Source: Lentzea sp.
GTDB lineage: Bacteria > Actinomycetota > Actinomycetes > Mycobacteriales > Pseudonocardiaceae
Assembly (NCBI GenBank): GCA_030146905.1
Contig: JASLAV010001035.1
Coordinates: 1-7,885, forward strand
Direction: 5' to 3'
Length of the DNA stretch: 7,885 nucleotides
Part shown: one piece after another, positions 1-7,585 of the stretch
How the letters are laid out: the number at the start of each line of letters is the position of its first letter
Position numbering within the stretch: position 1 is the stretch's first letter
Notes under the pieces: generated by a model
What the model was told of the DNA's origin: nothing
Databases searched by the model: none
The model's input: only the letters and a program-made list of their open reading frames with translations
Made by a program: the position numbers and the translations under genes

Positions 1-272
1 CGGGCGACCAGGACTCGATGTTGTCCTTCTACCGCACCGCTTTGCGCGTCCGCCGGGAGCACCCGGCGCTGGGCGCGGGCCTCACCTGGGTCGACGGCCC
101 CGCCGGTGTCCTGTGGTTCGAACGCGACGGTGTCGCCTGCGCGGTGAACCTGTCCGGCTCGGTGGTGGAGCTGCCGGACCCCGGCTCGGTGCTGCTGGCG
201 TCGTCGTACTACGGGGTGCGCGGCTCCCAGCTGCTCCTCCCGCCGGACACCGCGCTGTGGTGGAAGCTCTGA
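1..272 (+). CDS. C-terminal fragment of a GH13 alpha-glucosidase (5' end outside window)
   Basis: The reading frame is open from the left edge (first full codon at 3) to a TGA at 270-272, giving 90 visible residues. The segment beginning DSMLSFYRTALRVRREHPAL is typical of the region that follows the catalytic barrel in family GH13 alpha-glucosidases and oligo-1,6-glucosidases. After it come a short beta-rich stretch (GVLWFERDGVACAVNLSG) and the ending LPPDTALWWKL, where such enzymes often close with a PDTAVWL-like motif. The role expected from the family is cytoplasmic hydrolysis of terminal alpha-glucosidic bonds in maltose-type or isomaltose-type oligosaccharides. The catalytic residues lie upstream of the window, so activity and exact substrate cannot be judged. 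No convincing terminator hairpin follows the stop. The gene appears unrelated in function to the WGR genes downstream. Confidence 0.82.
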   Translation, partial: GDQDSMLSFYRTALRVRREHPALGAGLTWVDGPAGVLWFERDGVACAVNLSGSVVELPDPGSVLLASSYYGVRGSQLLLPPDTALWWKL

Positions 273-299
273 CCAGCGCTTCTTCATGATCGACCAAAA

Positions 300-322
300 C
301 TGTCAGACCCCCTGGGTACGGT
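300..322 (+). promoter_or_regulatory. Candidate DNA-damage promoter (RecA-NDp / PafBC-type motif)
   Basis: The sequence reads ctgtcagac (300-308), then exactly eight bases, then tacggt (317-322). The mycobacterial LexA-independent damage promoter, activated by PafBC, has consensus tTGTCRgtg-N8-TAnnnT. The core TGTCAG, the 8-base spacing and TAnnnT all match; the mismatches are at the weaker positions 1, 8 and 9. A transcript would start near 329, giving a leader of about 185 bases before the GTG at 514 and covering the small frame at 365-424. The match was made by eye, and a short motif of this kind can occur by chance in a GC-rich genome. Its position in the only sizeable intergenic region of the window, upstream of WGR-domain genes, makes it more plausible. 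Confidence 0.5.
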
Positions 323-350
323 CCGTGGACATCAGCTCCGGATCGGACTC

Positions 351-357
351 AGGGGGG
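351..357 (+). promoter_or_regulatory. Shine-Dalgarno site for the small TTG-started frame
   Basis: AGGGGGG lies 7 bases upstream of the TTG at 365-367. It parallels AGGGGGT (502-508) ahead of the GTG of the first large gene. This is why I regard the small frame as possibly translated, or as derived from a translated gene start. Confidence 0.4.
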
Positions 358-364
358 TTTCACC

Positions 365-424
365 TTGTACGGGTGCGAGCTCGTCACCGTCCGGTTCGGA
401 CGGCTGGAACCACAGCACGCGTAA
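365..424 (+). pseudogene. Shrunken copy of a WGR gene start; possible 19-codon leader peptide
   Basis: TTG (365-367) to TAA (422-424) encodes 19 residues that include ELVTVRFGRLEPQHA. Aligned with the first residues of the large gene at 514 (MRRWELV ... VTVRFGRLD), it matches at ELV and then at VTVRFGRL, as if 17 codons (51 bases, equivalent to 535-585) had been removed in frame between two GTC triplets. Bases 383-408 are identical to 583-608, exactly 200 bases apart. The similarity also covers the start codon region (16 of 21 bases over 365-385 versus 514-534) and the ribosome binding site. I see no further WGR-like coding sequence after the TAA. It could be the remnant of a third tandem copy, or it could now act as a translated leader ahead of the operon. 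The sequence alone does not decide between these. Confidence 0.5.
383..408 (+). repeat. 26-base direct repeat, copy 1 (copy 2 at 583-608)
   Basis: These 26 bases are perfectly repeated at 583-608 inside the WGR domain coding region of the first large gene, in a codon phase that gives the same residues VTVRFGRL. The corresponding part of the second large gene (about 4178-4203) is similar but has several substitutions, so this copy is closest to the first gene. Confidence 0.85.
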
Positions 425-501
425 CGCGGGAACGGCCGGGCGGCGACAAACGTCAGACCGGCGGAACACGTTCACGGTCAACACAGTTGCGGATCGATCG
501 C

Positions 502-508
502 AGGGGGT
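502..508 (+). promoter_or_regulatory. Ribosome binding site that sets the GTG start at 514
   Basis: AGGGGGT ends 5 bases before the GTG at 514-516. No ATG lies in frame at a sensible distance. The protein then begins MRRWELV, exactly as the second paralog does, so both the site and the paralog comparison fix the start. Confidence 0.75.
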
Positions 509-513
509 AGTCA

Positions 514-3500
514 GTGCGCAGGTGGGAGCTCGTCTCCGGCAGCTCGGCGAAGTTCTGGGAGGTCGGAAGGGAAGGTGCCGCGGTCACCGTCCGGTTCGGA
601 CGGCTGGACACCCACGGCCAGACCCAGACCAAGGAGCTCGCGTCCGTCGAGGCGGCGGAGGCGCACGTCGCGAAACTGGTGGCGGAGAAGGAGAAGAAGG
701 GCTATCTCCCGGTGACCTCCGCCGAGGCCGGCGCCGCCGCGCAGCCGGTCGCCACCTCCCCTGCGGGCCTCACCACCACTGTGGACCAGCCTGCCGCCCC
801 TGACCAGCCCGCCACGGCCGAACCGGCCGCCGCGAGCGTCCGGTCCACGGCCACCAAGCAACTCCCCGCCGACGAGGACACCTGGGTGATGCCCAGGGCG
901 TGGCTGCGCGACGTGGTGCGCCAGCGCGGGTTCGACCCGGCTCCCGTGTTCACGGTCGACACGAAGCTGGCGGAGGAGGCGGGACTGCGGGTCGGCGAGC
1001 AGACCGCCGCCATCGAGCGGATCCTCGGCGAACCGGAGTCCGACGCCGACCTCGTGCACGCCGCGCGCGAGCACCTCGCCGGGCGGCCGAACCCGGTCGG
1101 GGCGGCGGCGATCGCGGCCATGACCTCGACCGGCGCGCAGTCCGTGCACGCCTGGATCGCCGATCACGGCGTGGTGTTCGCGACGGAGGCGGCGGTCGCG
1201 TTCACCCAGCTGGCCTGCACCAAGGAGTGGCTCCCGCAGCTGCGCGTGTACAGCAACGAACGCCTTCAGCCGCGCGGCGGCTACTTCCACGTCGGCCTCG
1301 ACACCGTCGAGGGCAAGATTCTCCTGGCGATCCGGTACGCGCTGGCGGTCGCGGACGAACCCGAGCGCGAGGCCGCGGAGGCCGTGCTGTCCCACGTGGG
1401 CGATGCGGACGGACCGACCGCGAAGCTCGTGCGGGCGTTCCTGGTGCCGGGACACGCCGACTGGTTCGCCGAGGCGTGCCAGACCACGAACTCGCGCACC
1501 CGCTGGTGGATGCTGCCCTGCAGTGCCACCACCTTCGAGGAGTTCGAGCAGGCCAAGACGTGGGTCACGAACGGCACGTTCGTCCTGTACACCTCGCTCT
1601 ACGTGCTGGGCCCAGCGATCGCGCCGTTGCTGGCCGGTGAGCTCGACCGCCAGTACCAGCGCGCGGACGGGCGCAAGCAGGTGCTGAAGATGCTCGCGGC
1701 GCTGCCCACCGACGAGGCGTTCACGATCCTGCTCGACCGCGTCGACACCAAGTACGCGCGCCCGGCGCTGCTGTCCGCGATGGCGGCGTTCCCGGCGCGG
1801 GCGGCCCGGTTGCTCGGCGAGCGGGCTTCCGGCAACGCCGAGCTGCGGCATCTGCTGACCGTGCACCTGAAGACGTACCCGCAGCTGGAAGCGCCGGAGG
1901 GCTTCGTCGCGGTCGAGTCGGTCGCCGTGGCGGAGGCGCCGGTCGAGGCGCTGCCGCCGTTGCTCGCGTCGCCGCCGTGGCTGAACCGCAAGCCCGCGGT
2001 GAAGACCGCGGTCATCCCCGGCCTGCCGGTGCCGTCGCCGTCGATCGTGTGGGAACCGGGCCAGCGCGAGGAGTGGCTCAACCTCGGCCGGCACACGGGC
2101 AACCGCACGACCTGGCAGGACCTGCTGAAGGAGTTCAAGTCGGACCGCAACGGTTACCGCATGCGGGACCTGTTCGCACTGGCGCCGGAGGACGAGGTGC
2201 GCCACCTGCTCGCGGACTGGCACCCGACGCTGGGCTGGAGCTCCGAGTCCACGGGCAAGCTGCTGGCCGCGCGGTTCGGGTTCGACGCCCTGCCGCCGCT
2301 CCTGCGGATCGTCGAGGGGAACTCCGGCGCGGCCGTGGTCGTGCTGCCGTTCGCCACGCCGGAGGTGGCCGCGCTGATGGCGGACTGGCTGGTGCGGCTC
2401 AAGCAGGTGCGCAAGGTGGCGCTGGAGTGGCTGGCGCGGCACCGCGAGATGGCCGCCCGCTTCCTCATCCCGCCCGCGCTGGGCAAGGCGGGTGCCGAAC
2501 GCCGCAACGCCGAGGCGGCGCTGCGCCACCTGCACGGCGCGGGCGTCGACGTGGTGGCGCTCGCTCCCACCCCGGAGGCGGCCGCCGCGCTGGAGGCCTT
2601 CCTGGCCGTCGATCCCGTCGACCTGCTGCCGGCCAGGCTGCCGGTGATCGGTGAGTGGGCGGACACCCGGCTGTTGCCGCAGGTCCTGCTGCGCGACCGC
2701 AAGCATGCGCTCTCCCCCGAGGCCGCGAGCCGTCTGCTCATGATGGCGGCGCTGTCCAAGCCGGGTGAGGTCTACGCCGGTCTGCCGGTGGTCCGCGAGG
2801 CGCTGGACCGCGACTCGCTGGCGGAGTTCGCCTGGGCCGTCTTCCAGCGCTGGCAGGAGGTCGGCGCACCGTCGAAGGAGAGCTGGGCGCTCTCCGCGCT
2901 CGGCTGGTTCGGCGACGACTCCACGGTGCGCGCGCTGTCGCCGTTGATCCGCGTGTGGCCGGGCGAGAGCCAGCACGCCAGGGCCGTCGCGGGCCTGGAC
3001 GTGCTCGCCGACATCGGCACCGAGGTGGCGCTGTCGCACCTGAACAGCATCGCGGAGAAGGTGAAGTTCAAGGGCCTCAAGACCAAGGCCCAGGAGAAGG
3101 TCGCGCAGATCGCCGCGGAGCTGGGCCTGTCGCGCGACCAGCTCGCGGACCGGCTGGTGCCGCGCCTCGGCCTCGACGACGAAGCCTCGCTGGTGATCGA
3201 CTACGGGCCGCGCCGGTTCACCGTGGGCTTCGACGAGCAGCTCAAGCCGTTCGTCCTCGACCCCGACGGCAAGCGCCGCAAGGACCTGCCCAAGCCGGGG
3301 GCGAAGGACGACCAGGACCAGGCGCCGTTGGAGCACAAGCGGTTCATGGCGCTCAAGAAGGACGTTCGCGCCATCGCGTCCGACCAGATCCACCGCCTGG
3401 AACGGGCGATGGTCGACCAGCGCACGTGGACCACCGACGAGTTCCACACCGTGCTCGCCGGCCACCCGCTGCTCTGGCACATCGTCCGCCGCCTGGTGTG

Positions 3501-4068
3501 GATCACCGGTGAGGGCCACTCCTTCCGGCTGGCGGAGGACCGCACGCTGGCCGACTCGAACGACGACGAGTTCACCCTCCCCGAGGGGTCGGCCGTCCGC
3601 GTGGCGCACCCGGCGGACCTCCACGACGTGCTGGAGGCGTGGGGCGAGGTGTTCGCCGACTACGAGATCCTCCAGCCGTTCCCGCAGCTGGGACGTCCGC
3701 TGCACGTGCTGCCCTCCGGCGGCGACGTGCTGCCCCAGCTCAAGAAGTACTGCGACGTCGACTACCCGGTCGGCAAGATCCTCAGCCTCACCAAGAAGGG
3801 CTGGGTCCGCGGCGAGCCGCAGGACGGGGGCGTCGAGTGCTGGATCACCCGGCCGCTGCCCACCGGCGGTGCCCTCGTCGCCTCGCTCGACCCCGGCATC
3901 GCGGTCGGCGCGATCGACATCTTCCCCGAGCTCAAGTTCACCGAGCTGTGGTACTCGTCCGACGGCCAGGGCTACTGGTCGTCCCAGCGCACCGCGGCCA
4001 CCACGTTCCAGGCCGACCCGATCACGCTCTCCGAGCTGCTGTCCGAGCTCGAGTCCCTGCGCGCCTGA
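514..4068 (+). CDS. WGR and DUF4132 domain protein, copy A (MolR/YehI-like)
   Basis: This 1184-residue protein starts at GTG. Residues 1-64 form a WGR domain: [17 protein letters not shown], then FGR at 28-30 in place of literal WGR, GQTQTK, and the closing EKEKKGY. Residues about 65-122 are an Ala/Pro/Thr-rich linker. WVMP (124-127) opens a long, mostly helical middle with HEAT-like stretches (for example about 375-430 and 800-870) and the marks WWMLPC (331-336) and LPPLLASPPW (480-489). About 935-1062 carries the DUF4132 signature: LERAM near 960, GHPLLWH with H984, AEDRTLAD (1007-1014), then [16 protein letters not shown] ending at 1062. The size is close to that of E. coli YehI. No signal peptide or membrane segment is visible, so it should be cytoplasmic. 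WGR domains occur in PARPs, where they contact DNA and partner domains, and in many bacterial proteins; no ADP-ribosyltransferase domain is present here. The molecular function of DUF4132 is unknown, and the old label molybdate regulator for relatives should not be taken literally. The gene sits 43 bases upstream of its paralog, in the same probable operon. Confidence 0.9.
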   Translation: MRRWELVSGSSAKFWEVGREGAAVTVRFGRLDTHGQTQTKELASVEAAEAHVAKLVAEKEKKGYLPVTSAEAGAAAQPVATSPAGLTTTVDQPAAPDQPATAEPAAASVRSTATKQLPADEDTWVMPRAWLRDVVRQRGFDPAPVFTVDTKLAEEAGLRVGEQTAAIERILGEPESDADLVHAAREHLAGRPNPVGAAAIAAMTSTGAQSVHAWIADHGVVFATEAAVAFTQLACTKEWLPQLRVYSNERLQPRGGYFHVGLDTVEGKILLAIRYALAVADEPEREAAEAVLSHVGDADGPTAKLVRAFLVPGHADWFAEACQTTNSRTRWWMLPCSATTFEEFEQAKTWVTNGTFVLYTSLYVLGPAIAPLLAGELDRQYQRADGRKQVLKMLAALPTDEAFTILLDRVDTKYARPALLSAMAAFPARAARLLGERASGNAELRHLLTVHLKTYPQLEAPEGFVAVESVAVAEAPVEALPPLLASPPWLNRKPAVKTAVIPGLPVPSPSIVWEPGQREEWLNLGRHTGNRTTWQDLLKEFKSDRNGYRMRDLFALAPEDEVRHLLADWHPTLGWSSESTGKLLAARFGFDALPPLLRIVEGNSGAAVVVLPFATPEVAALMADWLVRLKQVRKVALEWLARHREMAARFLIPPALGKAGAERRNAEAALRHLHGAGVDVVALAPTPEAAAALEAFLAVDPVDLLPARLPVIGEWADTRLLPQVLLRDRKHALSPEAASRLLMMAALSKPGEVYAGLPVVREALDRDSLAEFAWAVFQRWQEVGAPSKESWALSALGWFGDDSTVRALSPLIRVWPGESQHARAVAGLDVLADIGTEVALSHLNSIAEKVKFKGLKTKAQEKVAQIAAELGLSRDQLADRLVPRLGLDDEASLVIDYGPRRFTVGFDEQLKPFVLDPDGKRRKDLPKPGAKDDQDQAPLEHKRFMALKKDVRAIASDQIHRLERAMVDQRTWTTDEFHTVLAGHPLLWHIVRRLVWITGEGHSFRLAEDRTLADSNDDEFTLPEGSAVRVAHPADLHDVLEAWGEVFADYEILQPFPQLGRPLHVLPSGGDVLPQLKKYCDVDYPVGKILSLTKKGWVRGEPQDGGVECWITRPLPTGGALVASLDPGIAVGAIDIFPELKFTELWYSSDGQGYWSSQRTAATTFQADPITLSELLSELESLRA

Positions 4069-4097
4069 GCGCGGACGTCCACTTTCTCAGCGATCCC

Positions 4098-4104
4098 AGG
4101 AGGT
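4098..4104 (+). promoter_or_regulatory. Strong ribosome binding site that sets the GTG start at 4112
   Basis: AGGAGGT, a full-strength Shine-Dalgarno sequence, lies 7 bases before the GTG at 4112-4114. The reading frame is open far upstream (to 3509), but that extension is a shadow of copy A. The site and the matching MRRWELV start show where this protein begins. The site is stronger than that of copy A, which suggests copy B may be translated at least as well. Confidence 0.85.
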
Positions 4105-4111
4105 ACAGGCA

Positions 4112-7100
4112 GTGCGCAGGTGGGAACTCGTCGCGGACAGCTCCGCGAAGTTCTGGGAGGTCGGGCGCGAGGGCGCGACGGTCGTCGTCCGGTTCGGACG
4201 GTTGCCGACCAACGGCCAGACCCAGACCAAGGAGCTCGCGTCCGAGGAGCTGGCCGAGGCGCACGTCGCGAAGCTGGTGGCGGAGAAGGAGAAGAAGGGC
4301 TACCGGTCCGTGGACGCGGCCGAGGTGCCCGACGCCCCCGCTCCGGTCACCAGGCAGGCCGCGGCGGAGAAGTCCGTCGACGAGGACGCGTGGGTGATGC
4401 CCGGGGCGTGGCTGCGCGACGTCGTCCGGCAGCGAGGGTTCGACCCGGCTCCGGAGTTCTCGCTCGACACCGCGATGGCCGCGCAGGCCCGGCAGGCGGT
4501 GCTCGACCAGACGGCGGAGATCGAGCGCGCGTTGTCCCACGAGGACTCCGACGAGGAGATGGTGAAAGCGGCCCGCGACCACCTGGCCGGGCGGGCGAAC
4601 CCCGTGGGCGCGGCGGCGATCGCCGCCGTCACGAGGACGGGCCTGCCGTCCGTGCACGCCTGGATCGCCGACCATGGGATCGTGTTCGCCGCCGTCGCGG
4701 TCGTCGAGCGCATGGGCATGATCTTCACGAAGCAGTACGACACCCAGCGGGGCGCGTGGACGGAAGTCTGCCTGCAGAAGGTCAACGGCCGGTTCCACCC
4801 CTTCGCCACCGAGCCGGAAGGGCAGATGCTCACCGCCGTCCGGTACGCGCTGGCGGTCGCGGACGACGCCGAACGCGCGGACGCGGAGGCCGCGCTGGAG
4901 GGCCTGAACGGCTCTCCCGGGATGGAGGTGCGGTCCTACCTGGTGCCGTCGCGGACCGACTGGTTCGACCAGGTGTGCGGGAAGTCGTACACACCGGGCG
5001 ACTGGTGGATGCTGCCGTGCAGCGCGATCGACTACGAGGGCTTCGCCAAGGCCGGCAAGTCGCTGACCGCCTCGGCCTTCGTCCTGTACACGGCGGTGTA
5101 CGTGCTGGGGCCGGCCGTCGCGCCGTTGCTCGCCCCGGAGCTCGATTCCGAGAGCCGCTACCAGCGGGCGGTGGGACGTCAGCAGGTGCTGAAGGTGCTG
5201 TCGCTGCTGCCCACCGACGAGGCGTTCACGATCCTGCTCGACCGGCTGGACAAGAAGCACGTGCGGTCCGCGGTGCTGTCCGCGATGGCGGCGTTCCCGG
5301 CGCGAGCGGCCCGGCTGCTGGCGAAGCGGGCGTCCTCCGACTACGACGCGCGGCGGCTGCTGGGCGCGCACCTGCGGTCCAACCCGGATCTTGCCGTGCC
5401 GGACGAGGTCGCGGCGGTGCTCGCCGAGGCCGAGGCGGCGACCGTGCCGGAGGCGAGCCAGGACCAGCTGCCGCCGCTGCTCGCGAACCCGCCCTGGTTG
5501 CGCCGCGGGAAGCCGGTGAAGCCGGTCGTGCTGACGGACGTCCCCGCCGGCGGCTCCTCGGTGGTGTGGCAGCCGGGCGAGCAGGAGCAGTGGCTCGAGG
5601 CCGGCGCGGAGTGGAGGCAGGACCACCACGACTGGAAGAAGCTCCTCGAGAACTACCGCGCCGGCACCATCGGCTACTACGACAACGACCTGTTCCTCCT
5701 CGCACCCGACGACGAGGTGCGGCCCCTGCTGGCGGACTGGAAGCCGAACTACAGCTACGGCGTCGACGAGTGGGGCAAGAACATCGCCGCCCGCTTCGGC
5801 CTCGACGCCGTGCCCGCGCTCCTGCGGCACGTCCAGGCGGGACCCGCGACGACCGGCGTGATCCTGCTGCCGTTCGCCACCCCGGAGGTCGCGACGCTGA
5901 TGGCCGACTGGTTCGCGAGGACCAAGCAGGCACGGCGCTGGGGCGTCGACTGGATGTCGCGGCACCGCGACCAGGCCGCGCGCCTGCTCATCCCGGCGGC
6001 CGCGGGCAAGGCGGGCGCCAGTCGCCGCAGCGCCGAGGCGTCACTGCGCTTCCTGAACGGCATCGGCGTGGACGTGGCGGCCATCGCGAGGAACTGCGGA
6101 GCGGACGCCGCGATCGACGTCGTGCTGTCGGTCGACCCGGTCGACGTGCTGCCGGCCAAGCTGCCGGTGATCGGCGAGTGGGCGGACACCCGGCTGCTCC
6201 CCCAGGTGCTGCTGCACGACCGCGGGCACGCGTTGTCCGCCGAGGCGGCGAGCCACCTGCTGATGACGGCGGCGCTGTCCAAACCCGGCGAGCTCTACGC
6301 GGGCCTGCCCGTGGTGCGGGAAGCACTCGACCGCGACTCGCTCGCGACGTTCGCGTGGAGCGTCTTCCAGGCCTGGCAGCAGGCCGGCGCGCCGTCGAAG
6401 GAGAACTGGGCGCTCACCGCGCTCGGCTGGTTCGGCGACGATTCCACCGTGCGGTCGCTGTCGCCTCTCATCCGCGCGTGGCCCGGCGAGAGCCAGCACG
6501 CCAAGGCCGTCGCCGGACTGGACGTGCTGGCCGACATCGGCACCGAGGTGGCGCTGTCGCACCTCAACAGCATCGCGGAGAAGGTGCCGTTCAAGGGCCT
6601 CAAGACCAAGGCCCAGGAGAAGGTGGCGCAGATCGCCGCCGAGCTGGGGCTCTCGCGCGACCAGCTGTCCGACCGCCTCGTGCCCCGCCTCGGCCTGGAC
6701 GACGCCGCGACGCTGGTGATCGACTACGGCGCCCGCCGGTTCACCGTCGGGTTCGACGAGCAGCTCAAGCCGTTCGTCCTCGACCCGGACGGCAAGCGCC
6801 GCAAGGACCTCCCGAAGCCCGGTGCGAAGGACGACCAGGACAGGGCTCCGCTGGAGCACAAGCGGTTCGCGGGACTGAAGAAGGACGTCCGGACCATCGC
6901 GTCCGACCAGATCCAGCGCCTCGAACGCGCCATGGTCGACCAGCGCACCTGGACGGCCGAGGAGTTCCGGACCGTGCTCGCCGGTCACCCGTTGCTCTGG
7001 CACCTGGTGCGGCGCCTGGTCTGGATCACCGACACGGGCCTGTCCTTCCGGCTGGCCGAGGACCGCACGCTCGCCGACGCGAACGACGACGAGTTCACGC

Positions 7101-7585
7101 TGCCCGACGAGGCCGTCGTCCGCGTCGCGCACCCGGTGGACCTCCAGGACGAGGCGGCGGCCTGGGGCGAGGTCTTCGCCGACTACGAGATCCTCCAGCC
7201 GTTCCCGCAGCTGGGCCGCCCGGTCCACCTCGCGTCCGGCGACCTCCTGCCCCGGCTCAAGAAGTACTGCGACACCCCGTACCCGATCGGCAAGATCCTC
7301 GGCCTCACCAAGAAGGGCTGGGTCCGCGGCACACCGCAGGACGCGGGCGTCGAGTGCTGGATCACCCGGCCGTTCCCGGCCGGCGGTGCTCTCGTCGCGT
7401 CCCTGGAGCCCGGCATCGCGGTCGGCGCCATGGACGTCTTCCCCGAGGTCGGCTTCAGCGACGTGTGGTTCTCCCCCAGCGGCCGCGGCGACTGGTCCGC
7501 GCCGAGGAACGCCCCCGCCGCCTTCGACCTCGACCCCGTCACCACCTCCGAGCTCCTCTCCGAACTGGAGTCCCTGCAGTCATGA
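4112..7585 (+). CDS. WGR and DUF4132 domain protein, copy B (MolR/YehI-like paralog)
   Basis: This 1157-residue protein is collinear with copy A. It has a WGR domain at about 1-64 ([13 protein letters not shown] at 28-30, [17 protein letters not shown]) and a linker about 30 residues shorter than in copy A, so WVMP falls at 94-97. The middle shares WWMLPC and [10 protein letters not shown] (453-462) with copy A. The C-terminal DUF4132 region has AEDRTLAD from 982 and QPF at 1029-1031. Hand comparison gives about 88 % identity in the WGR domain and about 88 % (43 differences in 354) over the block matching copy A residues 709-1062, but only roughly half over the middle. No frameshift or premature stop is seen, so both copies look functional. 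The stop overlaps the ATG of the AAA+ ATPase, indicating translational coupling and a joint role. The retained pair may form a heteromeric partner of that ATPase; this is inference. The biochemical activity is unknown. Confidence 0.9.
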   Translation: MRRWELVADSSAKFWEVGREGATVVVRFGRLPTNGQTQTKELASEELAEAHVAKLVAEKEKKGYRSVDAAEVPDAPAPVTRQAAAEKSVDEDAWVMPGAWLRDVVRQRGFDPAPEFSLDTAMAAQARQAVLDQTAEIERALSHEDSDEEMVKAARDHLAGRANPVGAAAIAAVTRTGLPSVHAWIADHGIVFAAVAVVERMGMIFTKQYDTQRGAWTEVCLQKVNGRFHPFATEPEGQMLTAVRYALAVADDAERADAEAALEGLNGSPGMEVRSYLVPSRTDWFDQVCGKSYTPGDWWMLPCSAIDYEGFAKAGKSLTASAFVLYTAVYVLGPAVAPLLAPELDSESRYQRAVGRQQVLKVLSLLPTDEAFTILLDRLDKKHVRSAVLSAMAAFPARAARLLAKRASSDYDARRLLGAHLRSNPDLAVPDEVAAVLAEAEAATVPEASQDQLPPLLANPPWLRRGKPVKPVVLTDVPAGGSSVVWQPGEQEQWLEAGAEWRQDHHDWKKLLENYRAGTIGYYDNDLFLLAPDDEVRPLLADWKPNYSYGVDEWGKNIAARFGLDAVPALLRHVQAGPATTGVILLPFATPEVATLMADWFARTKQARRWGVDWMSRHRDQAARLLIPAAAGKAGASRRSAEASLRFLNGIGVDVAAIARNCGADAAIDVVLSVDPVDVLPAKLPVIGEWADTRLLPQVLLHDRGHALSAEAASHLLMTAALSKPGELYAGLPVVREALDRDSLATFAWSVFQAWQQAGAPSKENWALTALGWFGDDSTVRSLSPLIRAWPGESQHAKAVAGLDVLADIGTEVALSHLNSIAEKVPFKGLKTKAQEKVAQIAAELGLSRDQLSDRLVPRLGLDDAATLVIDYGARRFTVGFDEQLKPFVLDPDGKRRKDLPKPGAKDDQDRAPLEHKRFAGLKKDVRTIASDQIQRLERAMVDQRTWTAEEFRTVLAGHPLLWHLVRRLVWITDTGLSFRLAEDRTLADANDDEFTLPDEAVVRVAHPVDLQDEAAAWGEVFADYEILQPFPQLGRPVHLASGDLLPRLKKYCDTPYPIGKILGLTKKGWVRGTPQDAGVECWITRPFPAGGALVASLEPGIAVGAMDVFPEVGFSDVWFSPSGRGDWSAPRNAPAAFDLDPVTTSELLSELESLQS

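Larger units (their letters stand above)
514..7585 (+). repeat. Tandem gene duplication with long exact DNA matches
   Basis: The two large genes are direct tandem copies. DNA identity is high enough in places to give exact runs: 3007-3041 equals 6530-6564 (35 bases), and 3067-3101 equals 6590-6624 (35 bases). Further runs of nearly 30 bases lie near 3787-3813 and 3829-3850 and their partners. Such direct repeats can recombine, so loss of one copy or gene conversion between them is expected to be possible. Confidence 0.85.

Noticed and set aside
273..300. Terminator after the alpha-glucosidase gene
   Set aside because: No stable stem with a following T-run could be found; only weak, short complementarities are present.
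492..499. Palindrome GATCGATC just upstream of the copy A ribosome binding site, as a possible operator
   Set aside because: It is too short and too common to support an operator without conservation data.
307..508. ACCCCCTG at 307-314 complementary to CAGGGGGT at 501-508 (and nearly so to 350-358), suggesting RNA sequestration of the ribosome binding sites
   Set aside because: The upstream arm lies inside the candidate promoter spacer and would not be in its transcript. Eight G/C-rich bases pair easily by chance in this composition.
286..510. A 74-codon open frame on the + strand across the intergenic region
   Set aside because: It has an Arg-rich composition and no ribosome binding site, and it overlaps the candidate promoter and the WGR-like miniature in another frame.
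511..3705. A 1064-codon open frame on the minus strand opposite copy A
   Set aside because: It is Arg/Gly/His/Leu-rich with no recognisable domain, lies entirely opposite a gene with clear domains, and is explained by the GC bias at third codon positions. Similar antisense frames appear opposite copy B.
3509..4111. A + strand extension of the copy B frame upstream into copy A
   Set aside because: The translated extension is Arg/Ser/Pro/Thr low-complexity sequence from the wrong frame of copy A. The AGGAGGT site and the MRRWELV start shared with copy A place the true start at 4112.
4022..5965. A 647-codon minus-strand open frame opposite copy B
   Set aside because: It has the same composition and cause as the antisense frame of copy A. 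Its resemblance to that frame only reflects the duplication of the sense genes.
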